Assembly: GCA_005879045.1 (NCBI GenBank)
Contig: VBLV01000172.1
Span: forward strand, 1 to 7,604
Length of the DNA: 7,604 nt
Direction: 5' to 3'
DNA from: Methanobacteriota archaeon
Lineage (GTDB): Archaea; Thermoplasmatota; Thermoplasmata; RBG-16-68-12
In this document: positions 1-6,250 of the stretch, piece by piece
Position numbering within the stretch: position 1 is the first letter of the stretch
How the letters are laid out: each line of letters begins with the position of its first letter
Position numbers and translations under genes: made by a program
The notes under the pieces: model-generated
Database searches by the model: none
Told to the model about the DNA's origin: nothing
What the model saw: the letters and a program-made list of their open reading frames with translations, nothing else

Positions 1-433
1 GGATTTCATTGAGGCCGTTGCATGCGAGCTGGACGAGCGCCCGCATCCCCGGGGCGGTCGTTCCACGTGCCCGCTTCCGGCTCGCGTCGAGCGCTTTCCG
101 GCCGTCCGCAGCGAGGGCGCGTATGTGGTTCGATTTCACGCCTTCTTTGATCATGTACCCGAAGAGCGATTCGAGCAATGTCTGCGGGAGACGGGCCGGC
201 TCTCGGAGCTCGAGGCTTGCTCCGAAGGAGGCGAGCAGCTTCCGTTCGATGGGACTCGTCGCCGACTTCCGGATCCGAGAGATCTTGGCCAAGAGGCTGT
301 CGACCCGCCGTTGGGTCGGGATGAACAGACGCCCCGCGCATTCGTCCAAGCCGAAGACGAACGCTTCGTCCGGCCGGAGTTCCTTCCAGACCTCGAACAC
401 CGCGCGCTCGGTCTCGGTCCGCGGCGTCACCAT
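1..433 (-). CDS. N-terminal part of an uncharacterised protein, possibly DUF885-like (cut by the left edge)
   Basis: An open frame without a stop runs from an ATG at 433 to the left edge and gives 144 residues. It begins MVTPRTETERAVFEVW and continues with the segment AFVFGLDECAGRLFIPTQRR, followed by a helical, Lys/Arg-rich stretch. The A-x-x-x-G-L-D/H-E-x-x-G-R pattern near residues 24-35 resembles the N-terminus of DUF885 (putative metallopeptidase) proteins. The catalytic part of such a protein would lie outside the window, so this is only a tentative family call. The reverse-frame composition is protein-like, whereas the plus-strand frames here are Arg/Ser/Pro-rich shadows. The ATG is favoured because a TATA-like CAATTAAGG (minus: CCTTAATTG) lies about 29 nt upstream, which suggests a leaderless mRNA. 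The gene lies 85 bp downstream of the MOSC stop codon on the same strand. Confidence 0.7.
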   Translation of the reverse strand, partial: MVTPRTETERAVFEVWKELRPDEAFVFGLDECAGRLFIPTQRRVDSLLAKISRIRKSATSPIERKLLASFGASLELREPARLPQTLLESLFGYMIKEGVKSNHIRALAADGRKALDASRKRARGTTAPGMRALVQLACNGLNEI

Positions 434-458
434 TCGGCGGCCGAGATTGCAGACGGGC

Positions 459-467
459 AATTAAGGA
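459..467 (-). promoter_or_regulatory. TATA-like box for the left-edge gene
   Basis: The minus strand reads CCTTAATTG, centred about 29 nt before the ATG at 433. This is the expected position for an archaeal TATA box driving a leaderless transcript. It is an A/T island in GC-rich surroundings. No BRE-like purine pair was scored. Confidence 0.45.
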
Positions 468-518
468 TGTGCCCGATGCCGAAATGGTTCCGCCCTAATC
501 ACCTCCGGTCGCTCCGGA

Positions 519-1052
519 TCAGTGCCCCTCGGCGCTCGTCAGCGGAGCTGCGGCCCGGGCTTCCGACGCCTCCGCGGGAACAATCGGATCGCCCACTCGG
601 ATCTCCCCTCCGACGAGGATCTGGGCGCGAAGTCCGCCTCGGTGGATTAGCCCGGCGAGCACGCCCCGTCGCGTCAGTCCCTCCAGATGGGAGCACGGCT
701 CGCACAGTCGGATACCGCGGAGCCGGACGCGACCCACGAGGAACTCCTGGCCGACGAGATGGTTCAGGGGTACTCCCTGCGTGACGACGTTCCGACGCGC
801 ATCGCCCGGGGAGATTGCGAGGTCGTTATCGCGCGCCACCGCCGCGATCGCCTCGGATTCGATCAACGTGATCTCCCGCGCGGGTCCGGGCCGGTCCGAG
901 TACGTGCCGGTCGCTTTGAAGTATCGGTCGCCTTCGAGGCCCTTCCCCGGGATCGCCCGCACGCTATGGGTGGACCGCATCGAGTCCTCTGCCTTCGGAG
1001 CGATGTGGATCGAGACGACTTCGCCGTGCCACGGGGCAACAGCGCGGGCCAT
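519..1052 (-). CDS. MOSC domain protein
   Basis: This 177-residue protein consists of a stand-alone MOSC domain (the C-terminal domain of molybdenum-cofactor sulfurases). Visible signatures are VRAIPGKGLEGDRY at residues 31-44, TLIESEAIAAV at 62-72, the block NVVTQGVPLNHLVGQ at 88-102, and LCEPCSHLE at 116-124. C120 sits at the position of the family's conserved cysteine, and a second cysteine is at C117. MOSC proteins are thought to handle sulfur or bind the molybdenum cofactor; related stand-alone proteins (YiiM type) reduce N-hydroxylated compounds. Which of these applies here cannot be told. The start is full length: GEVVSIHIAP at 10-19 is the usual first strand. The gene begins 24 bp after the RidA stop codon and has its own TATA-like GTTAAG overlapping that stop, so it may be transcribed alone or with the RidA gene. 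Confidence 0.9.
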   Translation of the reverse strand: MARAVAPWHGEVVSIHIAPKAEDSMRSTHSVRAIPGKGLEGDRYFKATGTYSDRPGPAREITLIESEAIAAVARDNDLAISPGDARRNVVTQGVPLNHLVGQEFLVGRVRLRGIRLCEPCSHLEGLTRRGVLAGLIHRGGLRAQILVGGEIRVGDPIVPAEASEARAAAPLTSAEGH

Positions 1053-1074
1053 GCCGCCGCCAAGGACGTATGAG

Positions 1075-1082
1075 ACTTAACG
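1075..1082 (-). promoter_or_regulatory. TATA-like box for the MOSC gene, overlapping the RidA stop codon
   Basis: The minus strand reads CGTTAAGT and is centred about 26 nt before the ATG at 1052, the spacing expected for a leaderless archaeal mRNA. The element includes the TAA stop codon of the RidA gene, so the two genes share these bases. Confidence 0.45.
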
Positions 1083-1481
1083 ATTGCCCACCGGGGGAGC
1101 GAGGACTGCGTCGGCCTCGATTTCGACGAGGACCTCCGCGTCGATGAGGCGGCTCACCTCGAGCAACGTTGCCGCGGGACGGATGTCGCGGAAGAACTGG
1201 GCGTGCGCCCGGCCCACTTTCTCCCAGTCCTCGATGTTCGTCAGGAAGATGCGGGTCCGCACCACGTCCTCGAGTCGTGCACCCGCCTGAGTGAGCGCCG
1301 CCTCGATCCGGTGAAAGATGTGGACGGCCTGGCCGTACGCGTCTCCGGGTGCGACGACCTTCCCCTGCGGGTCCGTTGCGGTGGTGCCGGCGACCGCCAC
1401 GTACGCCCCGACGCGGACGGCCCGCGAGTATCCCACGATCGGCTCCCAACGTGCCCCGGACGCGACGTTCTTCCGCTCCAT
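1077..1481 (-). CDS. RidA/YjgF/UK114 family protein lacking the catalytic arginine
   Basis: The 134-residue length is typical of the trimeric Rid family. Family features are [14 protein letters not shown] at residues 28-41, the [17 protein letters not shown] helix at 51-67, [13 protein letters not shown] at 74-86, and VEIEADAV at 119-126 with the conserved glutamate pair. In classical RidA, which hydrolyses reactive 2-aminoacrylate-type enamines and imines, the motif before the last strand is PARS, with the arginine holding the substrate carboxylate. Here it is PAAT at 102-105, so alanine (A104) replaces that arginine. This points to one of the Rid subfamilies without demonstrated deaminase activity rather than to RidA itself, and the function is unknown. 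A TATA-like CCTTTTC lies about 28 nt upstream of the ATG. The gene is 42 bp downstream of the 7-TM gene and 24 bp upstream of the MOSC gene, all on the same strand. Confidence 0.92.
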   Translation of the reverse strand: MERKNVASGARWEPIVGYSRAVRVGAYVAVAGTTATDPQGKVVAPGDAYGQAVHIFHRIEAALTQAGARLEDVVRTRIFLTNIEDWEKVGRAHAQFFRDIRPAATLLEVSRLIDAEVLVEIEADAVLAPPVGNR

Positions 1482-1506
1482 GGAGCCGCGGAATCTGTCG
1501 GCCGCC

Positions 1507-1513
1507 GAAAAGG
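1507..1513 (-). promoter_or_regulatory. Weak TATA-like box for the RidA-family gene
   Basis: The minus strand reads CCTTTTC, centred about 28 nt before the ATG at 1481, within the 42-bp gap after the 7-TM gene. It is weak, but its position matches the other leaderless-type genes in this window. Confidence 0.3.
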
Positions 1514-1523
1514 CTTCCCCTCG

Positions 1524-2678
1524 TTACGACGCTTTCCCCGACTTCATCTCGGGCCGTGAGACTTTCGGGAGGCGTGGTGGGGTCGTGCGCTCCGGCTGCT
1601 CAAGGAAGTTCGAGAGCCCCTCCGCGGCCGACTCCGCGACCGTCGTCGCGTCTTCCCACGTGCCGAGCTGCCGCCAGCTCCGTTCCTCAAAGACCTTCAG
1701 GGCCTGGGTGAGCTCGCTCCGCAGGGCGTCGTATGCCGGCCCGTCGTAGACCGCCGCGACGATGACAAATTCCCCGCGGACCGCGACGATTCCGAGGCCC
1801 TCGTACCGCATCGCTGTGACCGCGTACCCGCGGGACAGCGGGACGCTCGTCTCCACAAAGTTCCCGACGACGGCGAGGAGGCCCTCGAGCTGCTCCGCTC
1901 CGATCGGAAGGTTCCGGCTCGACGCCAGCGCGACGAGGGGCTCGCCGGTCCGGTAGAACATGTAGATCGCGGTGACGCGTTCCTGGATCGTCGACGCCCC
2001 GCGGAACGCCTTGTTCCAGCCTTCGCTGGAGAGAGGCAGGATCACGACGAGGACGAGGACCGCCGCGATGATGAGCGAGGACGACGCCCAGCCTTCGTCG
2101 AAGGCGGATGTCAGGGTCGCGTAGAGGTTCGCGGACAGTGAAACGGCGACCGCCACGACCAGGACTTCGACCGTCCAGAGCGACCGCCGACGGAAGCCCG
2201 CCGAGGGGTCCGTTCGGCCTCGATACAACGAAGCCGACAGGGTGACTGACGCACCAACGAAGACGAGTTGCTGAGATGCCCACAGTCCGTAGCCCCACGA
2301 TGGACTTGCTGCCTTCGAAGGGAGCTCGGTCCATACGAGTCCGAGGGAGCCGATGATGGGGAGGACGAGCAGCGCGTCGTATCGGGATGGGCCTCGAGCC
2401 ATCCATTTCGTCATCAGGAGAAGAGCCAAGGTCGCGAACGTGATCAGCGTGACCCGCAGACCGATGAAGACGACATCTGGCGTGGGAGAGACGCCTGCGA
2501 ACGCCGGATAGATCCCGTCGAGGAACGCCCATCCTCCGAGGAAGAAGGCCGTGGCCGCCAGGGCGCGTTCCAACCGCGAGGCGAGCCGCGTCCGGATCGC
2601 GGGGACGATCCCGATGGCCCACCAGGCGACCCCGGAACCGAGGGAGACGATGCGGAGAGCGTCGAACGTGGGCGGCAT
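1524..2678 (-). CDS. Seven-TM membrane protein with a cytoplasmic roadblock-like sensor domain
   Basis: With the ATG at 2678 the protein has 384 residues. Hydrophobic segments lie at about 7-27, 39-60, 68-90, 101-118, 130-151, 167-187 and 199-217, giving seven predicted membrane helices. A soluble domain follows at about 232-345. It starts ERVTAIYMFYRTGEPLVAL and contains LLAVVGNFVETSV (267-279), YEGLGIVAVRGEFVIVAAVYDG (292-313) and an RSELTQALKVFEE helix ending in a W-x-x-L-x-x-W pattern. This pattern (short strand, amphipathic helix, two strands carrying an RG turn, final helix) resembles the roadblock/longin-like domains fused to membrane or signalling modules in euryarchaea. A sensory or small-GTPase-linked role is inference. 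The frame extends to a TTG at 2768, but the extension is not membrane-like and overlaps the divergent pirin promoter, so the ATG is preferred. The last 24 residues are a charged, Pro-rich tail. Confidence 0.85.
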   Translation of the reverse strand: MPPTFDALRIVSLGSGVAWWAIGIVPAIRTRLASRLERALAATAFFLGGWAFLDGIYPAFAGVSPTPDVVFIGLRVTLITFATLALLLMTKWMARGPSRYDALLVLPIIGSLGLVWTELPSKAASPSWGYGLWASQQLVFVGASVTLSASLYRGRTDPSAGFRRRSLWTVEVLVVAVAVSLSANLYATLTSAFDEGWASSSLIIAAVLVLVVILPLSSEGWNKAFRGASTIQERVTAIYMFYRTGEPLVALASSRNLPIGAEQLEGLLAVVGNFVETSVPLSRGYAVTAMRYEGLGIVAVRGEFVIVAAVYDGPAYDALRSELTQALKVFEERSWRQLGTWEDATTVAESAAEGLSNFLEQPERTTPPRLPKVSRPEMKSGKAS

Positions 2679-2717
2679 GGGGAGTCGCAGACCCGGTGTG
2701 AACCGTGCTCCTGAGGG

Positions 2718-2729
2718 CAAAATGATTTC
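2718..2729 (-). promoter_or_regulatory. Possible TATA-like box for the 7-TM gene
   Basis: The minus strand reads GAAATCATTTTG, about 45 nt before the preferred ATG at 2678, which would give a leader of roughly 15-20 nt. It lies back to back with the pirin promoter in a shared 116-bp divergent region. The call is weak because it rests on base composition alone. Confidence 0.25.
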
Positions 2730-2761
2730 GGTGATTTGTGCCGGAATCGCGGTGCCCCAAA

Positions 2762-2769
2762 CTTTCAAA
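2762..2769 (+). promoter_or_regulatory. TATA-like box for the pirin transcription unit
   Basis: CTTTCAAA is centred about 30 nt before the ATG at 2795. This matches a leaderless archaeal promoter and supports that start over the upstream GTG at 2738, which would place the TATA-like element inside the coding sequence. Confidence 0.45.
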
Positions 2770-2794
2770 CTCCACCGACGCGTTCGAATCTCCG

Positions 2795-3526
2795 ATGATC
2801 GCGGTTCGGGATCCGGCGTCGATCCATCAGGTCGACATTCCGATCGACGGGGGCACCTGTCACGGTCGCTGGCATTTCTCCTTCGACCGCTACTTCGACC
2901 CGCGGTGGATGCGCTTCGGCACGCTGCGAGTCTTCAACGATGATACGCTGACTCCCGGAGCCGTATGGCCGTTGCACCCGCACCGGGAAATCGAAGTGGT
3001 CACGTACTGCGCGGGCGGCGAGTTCCGCCACGCGGACGAGAACGGCGAAGGCGGCGTCCTGAAGGAAGGCTGGGTCCAGCACACGACGGTCGGCCAGGGC
3101 ATGTGGCACTCCGAGATCAACAACCGCAAGGACGCTCCCATGCGGTTCGTCCAGATGTGGTTCCTCCCGTCGGCGCCGGGCCTCGCACCCTCCGTCGAGC
3201 AAAGGGCGGTGGAAAAAGCGGACCGGACGAACCGGCTCCTCCCGCTCGTGTCGAACGAAGACCGAGACGGCCTGACGATCCTCTCGGATGCCCGCGTGTT
3301 CTCCTCGTTCCTGGAGGCAGGTAAGAAGATCTCCCATCCTCTCGAAGAGCATCGAGGAGCCTACCTGTACGTCCTCAGCGGTGGGCCCGTGAGAGTGAAC
3401 GGCGCGACGGTGTTGCCTCTCGGTGCCGCGACGCTCTCGGACGCACCGGAACTGAGTGTCCGATCCGACGCCGATGCGGAACTCCTCCTCGCGGACGTCC
3501 TTCTGGTCGAGGAACCTTCTTCATGA
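2795..3526 (+). CDS. Pirin family bicupin protein
   Basis: This 243-residue protein has the standard bacterial/archaeal pirin length. It carries the family's opening RWHFSFDRYFDPRWMRFGTL (25-44), then HPHREIEVVTY (61-71) and GQGMWHSEI (100-108). H61, H63, H105 and E107 match the four metal ligands of the N-terminal cupin of human pirin and YhhW, so a metal centre (Fe, Ni or similar) is expected. The C-terminal cupin ends in LYVLSGGPVRVNGATVLPLGAA. Relatives include quercetinase-type dioxygenases and transcription cofactors; the substrate cannot be read from sequence. ATG 2795 is chosen over GTG 2738 because homologues begin just before the metal-cupin and a TATA-like box sits at about -30. 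The stop codon overlaps the next gene's ATG as ATGA, so translation of the two proteins is probably coupled. Confidence 0.93.
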   Translation: MIAVRDPASIHQVDIPIDGGTCHGRWHFSFDRYFDPRWMRFGTLRVFNDDTLTPGAVWPLHPHREIEVVTYCAGGEFRHADENGEGGVLKEGWVQHTTVGQGMWHSEINNRKDAPMRFVQMWFLPSAPGLAPSVEQRAVEKADRTNRLLPLVSNEDRDGLTILSDARVFSSFLEAGKKISHPLEEHRGAYLYVLSGGPVRVNGATVLPLGAATLSDAPELSVRSDADAELLLADVLLVEEPSS

Positions 3527-4188
3527 AAATCGAACACTGTGAGTTCCCGGACGACCTCCTCTACGACCCGGAGGGACTCGTCTGGGCTCGCCCCCTCGTG
3601 TCCGGGGGCCTAATCGTCGGGATTACCAGCATCCTCGCGGCACTCGCGGGGCCTGTCATGAAGGTCGCAGCCAAACCGCTCGGAGTCCCGTACGCCCGAG
3701 GCGCCACGGTCGGGCTCCTGGAGAGCGGGAAGTATTTCGGTCCGATCCGCGCGCCCGCCAGCGGGGTCCTTCGGGAGGTCAACGCCGACGTCCTCGCGAA
3801 GCCTCGGACGTTGACCGACGCCTCCTACGAAGGCGGATGGTTTGCTCGCCTGCAACCGACGAATTTCGAGGAAGAACGTCGGGGCCTGCGGTCGGCCACC
3901 GACGCGCGTCTGTTCCTCTCGAAACAGATTGCGGCCTTGCGGGTTCGATGCTTCGCCGCGTTCCCCGATCACGAGATGTTCGAGATCGGCATCGAGTGTT
4001 CGGCCGTCCTCGCCAAGCTGAACGAGCTGCTCACGCGGATCGAGGTCGGGGCCGTCGTCCACCTCGTGACGGATGATCCGACGTCGCCGATCGAGATGGT
4101 CCGGTGGTCGGACCAGACCGGACAGCCGGTCATCGATGAACGGAAGGAAGGGAACCTGTTCCACTTCCTGGTCCGGAAGGTGACGTGA
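3523..4188 (+). CDS. GcvH-like lipoyl domain fused to a TusA-like sulfur-carrier domain
   Basis: This 221-residue protein appears to have two domains. Residues about 14-115 follow glycine-cleavage H protein: the start LYDPEGLVWARP, then GLIVGIT (29-35), a helical turn, GATVGLLESGKYFGPIRAPASG (60-81), REVNADVLAKP (84-94) and YEGGWFARL (102-110). K70 in ESGK aligns with the lipoylated lysine of the H-protein motif ESVK. Residues about 150-219 follow TusA/SirA: FEIGIECSAVLAKLNELLTR, then VGAVVHLVTDDPTSPIEM, a helix, and a final strand HFLVRK. C159 aligns with the active cysteine of TusA, but the usual CPxP reads CSAV. H proteins carry intermediates on a lipoyl arm; TusA passes persulfide sulfur. 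GcvH-like proteins work beside TusA in sHdr-type sulfur oxidation, so a sulfur-transfer role is plausible but inferred. No glycine cleavage, Hdr-like or lipoate-assembly gene lies nearby. Confidence 0.82.
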   Translation: MKIEHCEFPDDLLYDPEGLVWARPLVSGGLIVGITSILAALAGPVMKVAAKPLGVPYARGATVGLLESGKYFGPIRAPASGVLREVNADVLAKPRTLTDASYEGGWFARLQPTNFEEERRGLRSATDARLFLSKQIAALRVRCFAAFPDHEMFEIGIECSAVLAKLNELLTRIEVGAVVHLVTDDPTSPIEMVRWSDQTGQPVIDERKEGNLFHFLVRKVT

Positions 4189-4204
4189 CAACCGAATCGA
4201 CAAG

Positions 4205-4248
4205 GCCGCGTGCGGCGGGTGAATCCTCATTGCGGACACCGTGGTCCG
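4205..4248. terminator. Two small hairpins between convergent genes
   Basis: The 66-bp gap between the GcvH-TusA gene and the dehydrogenase holds GCCGCGTGCGGC (4205-4216, 5-bp stem) and CGGAC...GTCCG (4233-4248, 5-bp stem, 6-nt loop) followed by TTCTC. They could slow transcription from either side. No real T-tract is present, so the terminator call is weak. Confidence 0.25.
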
Positions 4249-4254
4249 TTCTCA

Positions 4255-5274
4255 TCATCCCATGGGCCCCGGGAAAAGGACCGCGCGTCCGACGATTTTC
4301 CCGTCCCGGAGATCGTTGAGGACCTCAGCGGCGTCTGCAAGCGGAGCTTTTCGCGTGACGACGGGGCGGAGACGACCCGCCTCGGCGAGCGAGATCGCCC
4401 GAGCGAAGTCGGCCATCGTCGAGGAGTACGCGCCGAGGTACGCTTTCCCTCCGTCCACGAGGTCGTTTGCCGTGACTTGGACGGCCTCCGACCCGGGGGC
4501 GACCGCGACAAACCGGCCTCCGGGACCCAGTAGCGAACGTCCCAGGTCGAATGTCCCCTTCGTCCCGACGAAATCAATGGCCACATCGGCGCCCGCATCG
4601 TTTGCGAAATCTCGAAACGCAGCACCTGCCTCGTCCGGACCCACCGCGCGGTCGGCACCGCAATCGAGGGCTGCTTTCCGTGCCTCCACCCTCGGCTCGA
4701 TTGCGAAAACGCGGGCATTGTACGCCTTCGAGACCTGGATGGCAGAGAGGCCGACACCGCCCGCCCCGATGATGACCACCATATCCTCTTCCTCCGCCTG
4801 CCCGAAGGCCACGACGGCCCGGTAGGCGGTGGCGCCGCTGCATCCGAGGGGAGCGGCCAGCGCCAGATCGAAGTTCGGGGGCAGCGGCAGGATCGTGGTT
4901 TGCTTCGCGACGACAAACTCCGCGTAGCCGCCGGGCGCATCGAAGCCCAGGGTGGTCCCCTGTTCGCAGAGGTTCGTCTTCTGGCGGCGGCATTGCCGGC
5001 ACCGACCGCACGGCTGCTCGAAATGCACTCCAACGAGGTCGCCGACCTTGGCGGTGTATACATCGTCGCCGATCTTCGCGATTCGGCCCGCCATCTCGTG
5101 ACCAGGGATGAGGGGCTCGTGTTCCCCGGCTTTGACCTCATCGAGGAGGTGGAGGTCCGTCCGGCAGACCCCCGCTGCGAGGACCTGCACCAGGACGTCC
5201 TCAGCGCCCGGTTGCGGGTTCGGGAGCTGAACGACCTTGATGGCGCCGCCCGACTCGAACCGAACCGCGCGCAT
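4255..5274 (-). CDS. Zinc-dependent, probably NAD-linked alcohol dehydrogenase (medium-chain family)
   Basis: This 339-residue protein is typical of medium-chain dehydrogenases that interconvert alcohols and aldehydes or ketones. Catalytic zinc ligands are C37 (GVCRTD), H59-E60 (PGHEMAG) and C145 (LGCSGATAYRA). A structural zinc lobe is formed by C89, C92, C95 and C103. The spacing agrees with the well-studied Sulfolobus enzyme. The nucleotide-binding motif is IIGAGGVGLSA (168-178), and the acidic E193 at the end of the next strand (VFAIEPR) favours NAD(H) over NADP(H). Both zinc sites are complete, so the enzyme should be active; the substrate is unknown. The start ATG at 5274 gives the standard N-terminus MRAVRFE. 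Only weak TATA-like sequence (ACAAACC, about 35 nt upstream) precedes it. The gene is convergent with the GcvH-TusA gene and divergent from the cupredoxin gene. Confidence 0.95.
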   Translation of the reverse strand: MRAVRFESGGAIKVVQLPNPQPGAEDVLVQVLAAGVCRTDLHLLDEVKAGEHEPLIPGHEMAGRIAKIGDDVYTAKVGDLVGVHFEQPCGRCRQCRRQKTNLCEQGTTLGFDAPGGYAEFVVAKQTTILPLPPNFDLALAAPLGCSGATAYRAVVAFGQAEEEDMVVIIGAGGVGLSAIQVSKAYNARVFAIEPRVEARKAALDCGADRAVGPDEAGAAFRDFANDAGADVAIDFVGTKGTFDLGRSLLGPGGRFVAVAPGSEAVQVTANDLVDGGKAYLGAYSSTMADFARAISLAEAGRLRPVVTRKAPLADAAEVLNDLRDGKIVGRAVLFPGPMG

Positions 5275-5448
5275 GGAGGGGCCCTAGTTCGGTCTCGCTC
5301 AAGACGGTTTGTGCTCCTTGCTTCCGTGCCAGGGTGCGAGATGCCTCGAAACATTGACCAAAGCGACCGCAACCGCAAAGTACCCGAAATCCGTGCCGGA
5401 CCGGCGGCGGGGGATTCCGTGGCGGGCACTGGAGGTATGTGGGCGCGG
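5275..5448. other. Divergent intergenic region (dehydrogenase / cupredoxin)
   Basis: This 174-bp stretch separates two divergent starts. It contains CAAAGTACC at 5376-5384, a possible TATA-like element for the cupredoxin gene, which would give a leader of about 40 nt containing GGAGGT at 5431-5436. An in-frame ATG at 5341 would extend the cupredoxin protein by 36 polar residues; this is unlikely because the extension has no membrane or signal character. No RNA gene is recognised here. Confidence 0.4.
5431..5436 (+). promoter_or_regulatory. Shine-Dalgarno GGAGGT for the cupredoxin gene
   Basis: GGAGGT directly abuts an ATG at 5437, which is too close for ribosome binding, and lies 12 nt before the next in-frame ATG at 5449. 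This spacing is why 5449 is preferred as the start. Strong SD sequences are rare in this window, so this gene probably has a leadered mRNA. Confidence 0.5.
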
Positions 5449-6237
5449 ATGCGACAGAAACCGTTTTCGCTCTGGGTGATTGCGGGCGGCCTCGTGTACA
5501 TGGCGTTGTCTCTCCTGTACCTCGGGCTCCCGTTCGCTATCATGGGGGGCATCTTGGCGGGCGGCGGCTTCCTGTTGATCTTGTTCGTCTTCGTCGCCGT
5601 CTTCCTCATCGCGGCGGCATTCTCATTCCGTCAGAAACGCTGGGCGTACGTGCTCGCGGCGGTCTCGAGTCTCGTGCTGCTCGTCCTCTTCGGCTCGTTC
5701 CTCCTCGGCAGCGCCTCGAACCCCGCGGACTCCGGATTCTGGCTGTCGATGTCCGGGCTCCCTGCGCTCACCCTGGTCGTCATCTTCTCGATCCTCTCGC
5801 TCCGGAGCGCGAAGACCGGCCTCGCGCAGAAGCGGTACCTCGCGAGCCCCCACTCCACTGGCGGACTCCTGACCCTCGCGGTGATCGGCTTCGTCATTGG
5901 CGGTCTCGTGGCCGGCGCGATCGGGTCTGCGGTCATCGGTCGGCTGGTGGCGACAGCGGGTGAGTCAGCGGACGTCAAGATTGTGAAGGACGCGCCCTCG
6001 GCCGCGGTCCCGTTCAACCCGGCGACCTTCCACGTGGCCGTCGGTGGCACAGTCACTTGGCTGAATACCGATTCGACGACCCATACGGTGACGAGCGACA
6101 TTGGGGACTCGGTGGCGTTCGATTCCGGTTCCTTGACGACCGGTGGGGTCTTCCAATTCACGTTCATGCAGGCAGGAACGTACCCGTACCACTGCACCCC
6201 GCATCTTCAGATGACGGGTACGATTGTAGTCGGTTGA
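5449..6237 (+). CDS. Five-TM membrane protein with an extracytoplasmic blue-copper (cupredoxin) domain
   Basis: From ATG 5449 the protein has 262 residues (266 if ATG 5437 is used). Hydrophobic helices lie at about 7-27, 35-60, 65-87, 97-117 and 138-165. Positive loops (RQKRW at 61-65, and a Lys/Arg cluster near 119-129) fall on the cytoplasmic side, so the C-terminus is outside. The domain at about 175-262 is plastocyanin/amicyanin-like, with FNPATFHVAVGGTVTWLN (189-206), HTVTS (212-216) and YPYHCTPHLQMTG (245-257). H212, C249, H252 and M255 form the complete His-Cys-His-Met type-1 copper site. The protein should carry single electrons at the outer membrane face, perhaps for a respiratory oxidase or copper enzyme, but no partner is encoded here. 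A five-helix anchor is larger than the usual single-helix or lipid anchor. The stop codon lies 13 bp from the convergent GYD stop codon. Confidence 0.92.
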   Translation: MRQKPFSLWVIAGGLVYMALSLLYLGLPFAIMGGILAGGGFLLILFVFVAVFLIAAAFSFRQKRWAYVLAAVSSLVLLVLFGSFLLGSASNPADSGFWLSMSGLPALTLVVIFSILSLRSAKTGLAQKRYLASPHSTGGLLTLAVIGFVIGGLVAGAIGSAVIGRLVATAGESADVKIVKDAPSAAVPFNPATFHVAVGGTVTWLNTDSTTHTVTSDIGDSVAFDSGSLTTGGVFQFTFMQAGTYPYHCTPHLQMTGTIVVG

Positions 6238-6250
6238 CCGAGCCGGCGTT

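Noticed and set aside
499..506. A second GGAGGTGA on the minus strand, after the MOSC stop codon
   Set aside because: No ATG, GTG or TTG lies at a usable distance; the next start (433) is more than 60 nt away and has its own TATA-like box.
9..784. Plus-strand frames at the left end
   Set aside because: They are low-complexity, Arg-rich shadows of the left-edge and MOSC genes on the minus strand.
2679..2768. Upstream TTG start for the 7-TM protein
   Set aside because: TTG is a weaker start, the extra 30 residues are not membrane-like, and the region is shared with the divergent promoter.
2738..2794. Upstream GTG start for pirin
   Set aside because: It adds 19 residues without family similarity and would put the likely TATA box within the coding region.
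4900..5436. Long plus-strand N-terminal extension of the cupredoxin frame
   Set aside because: It is antisense to the zinc-binding half of the alcohol dehydrogenase and has no membrane or signal character; the membrane protein starts at 5437 or 5449.
4227..5609. 460-codon minus-strand frame over the dehydrogenase
   Set aside because: It is Arg/Ser/Pro-rich and out of frame with the clear dehydrogenase; a GC-driven shadow.
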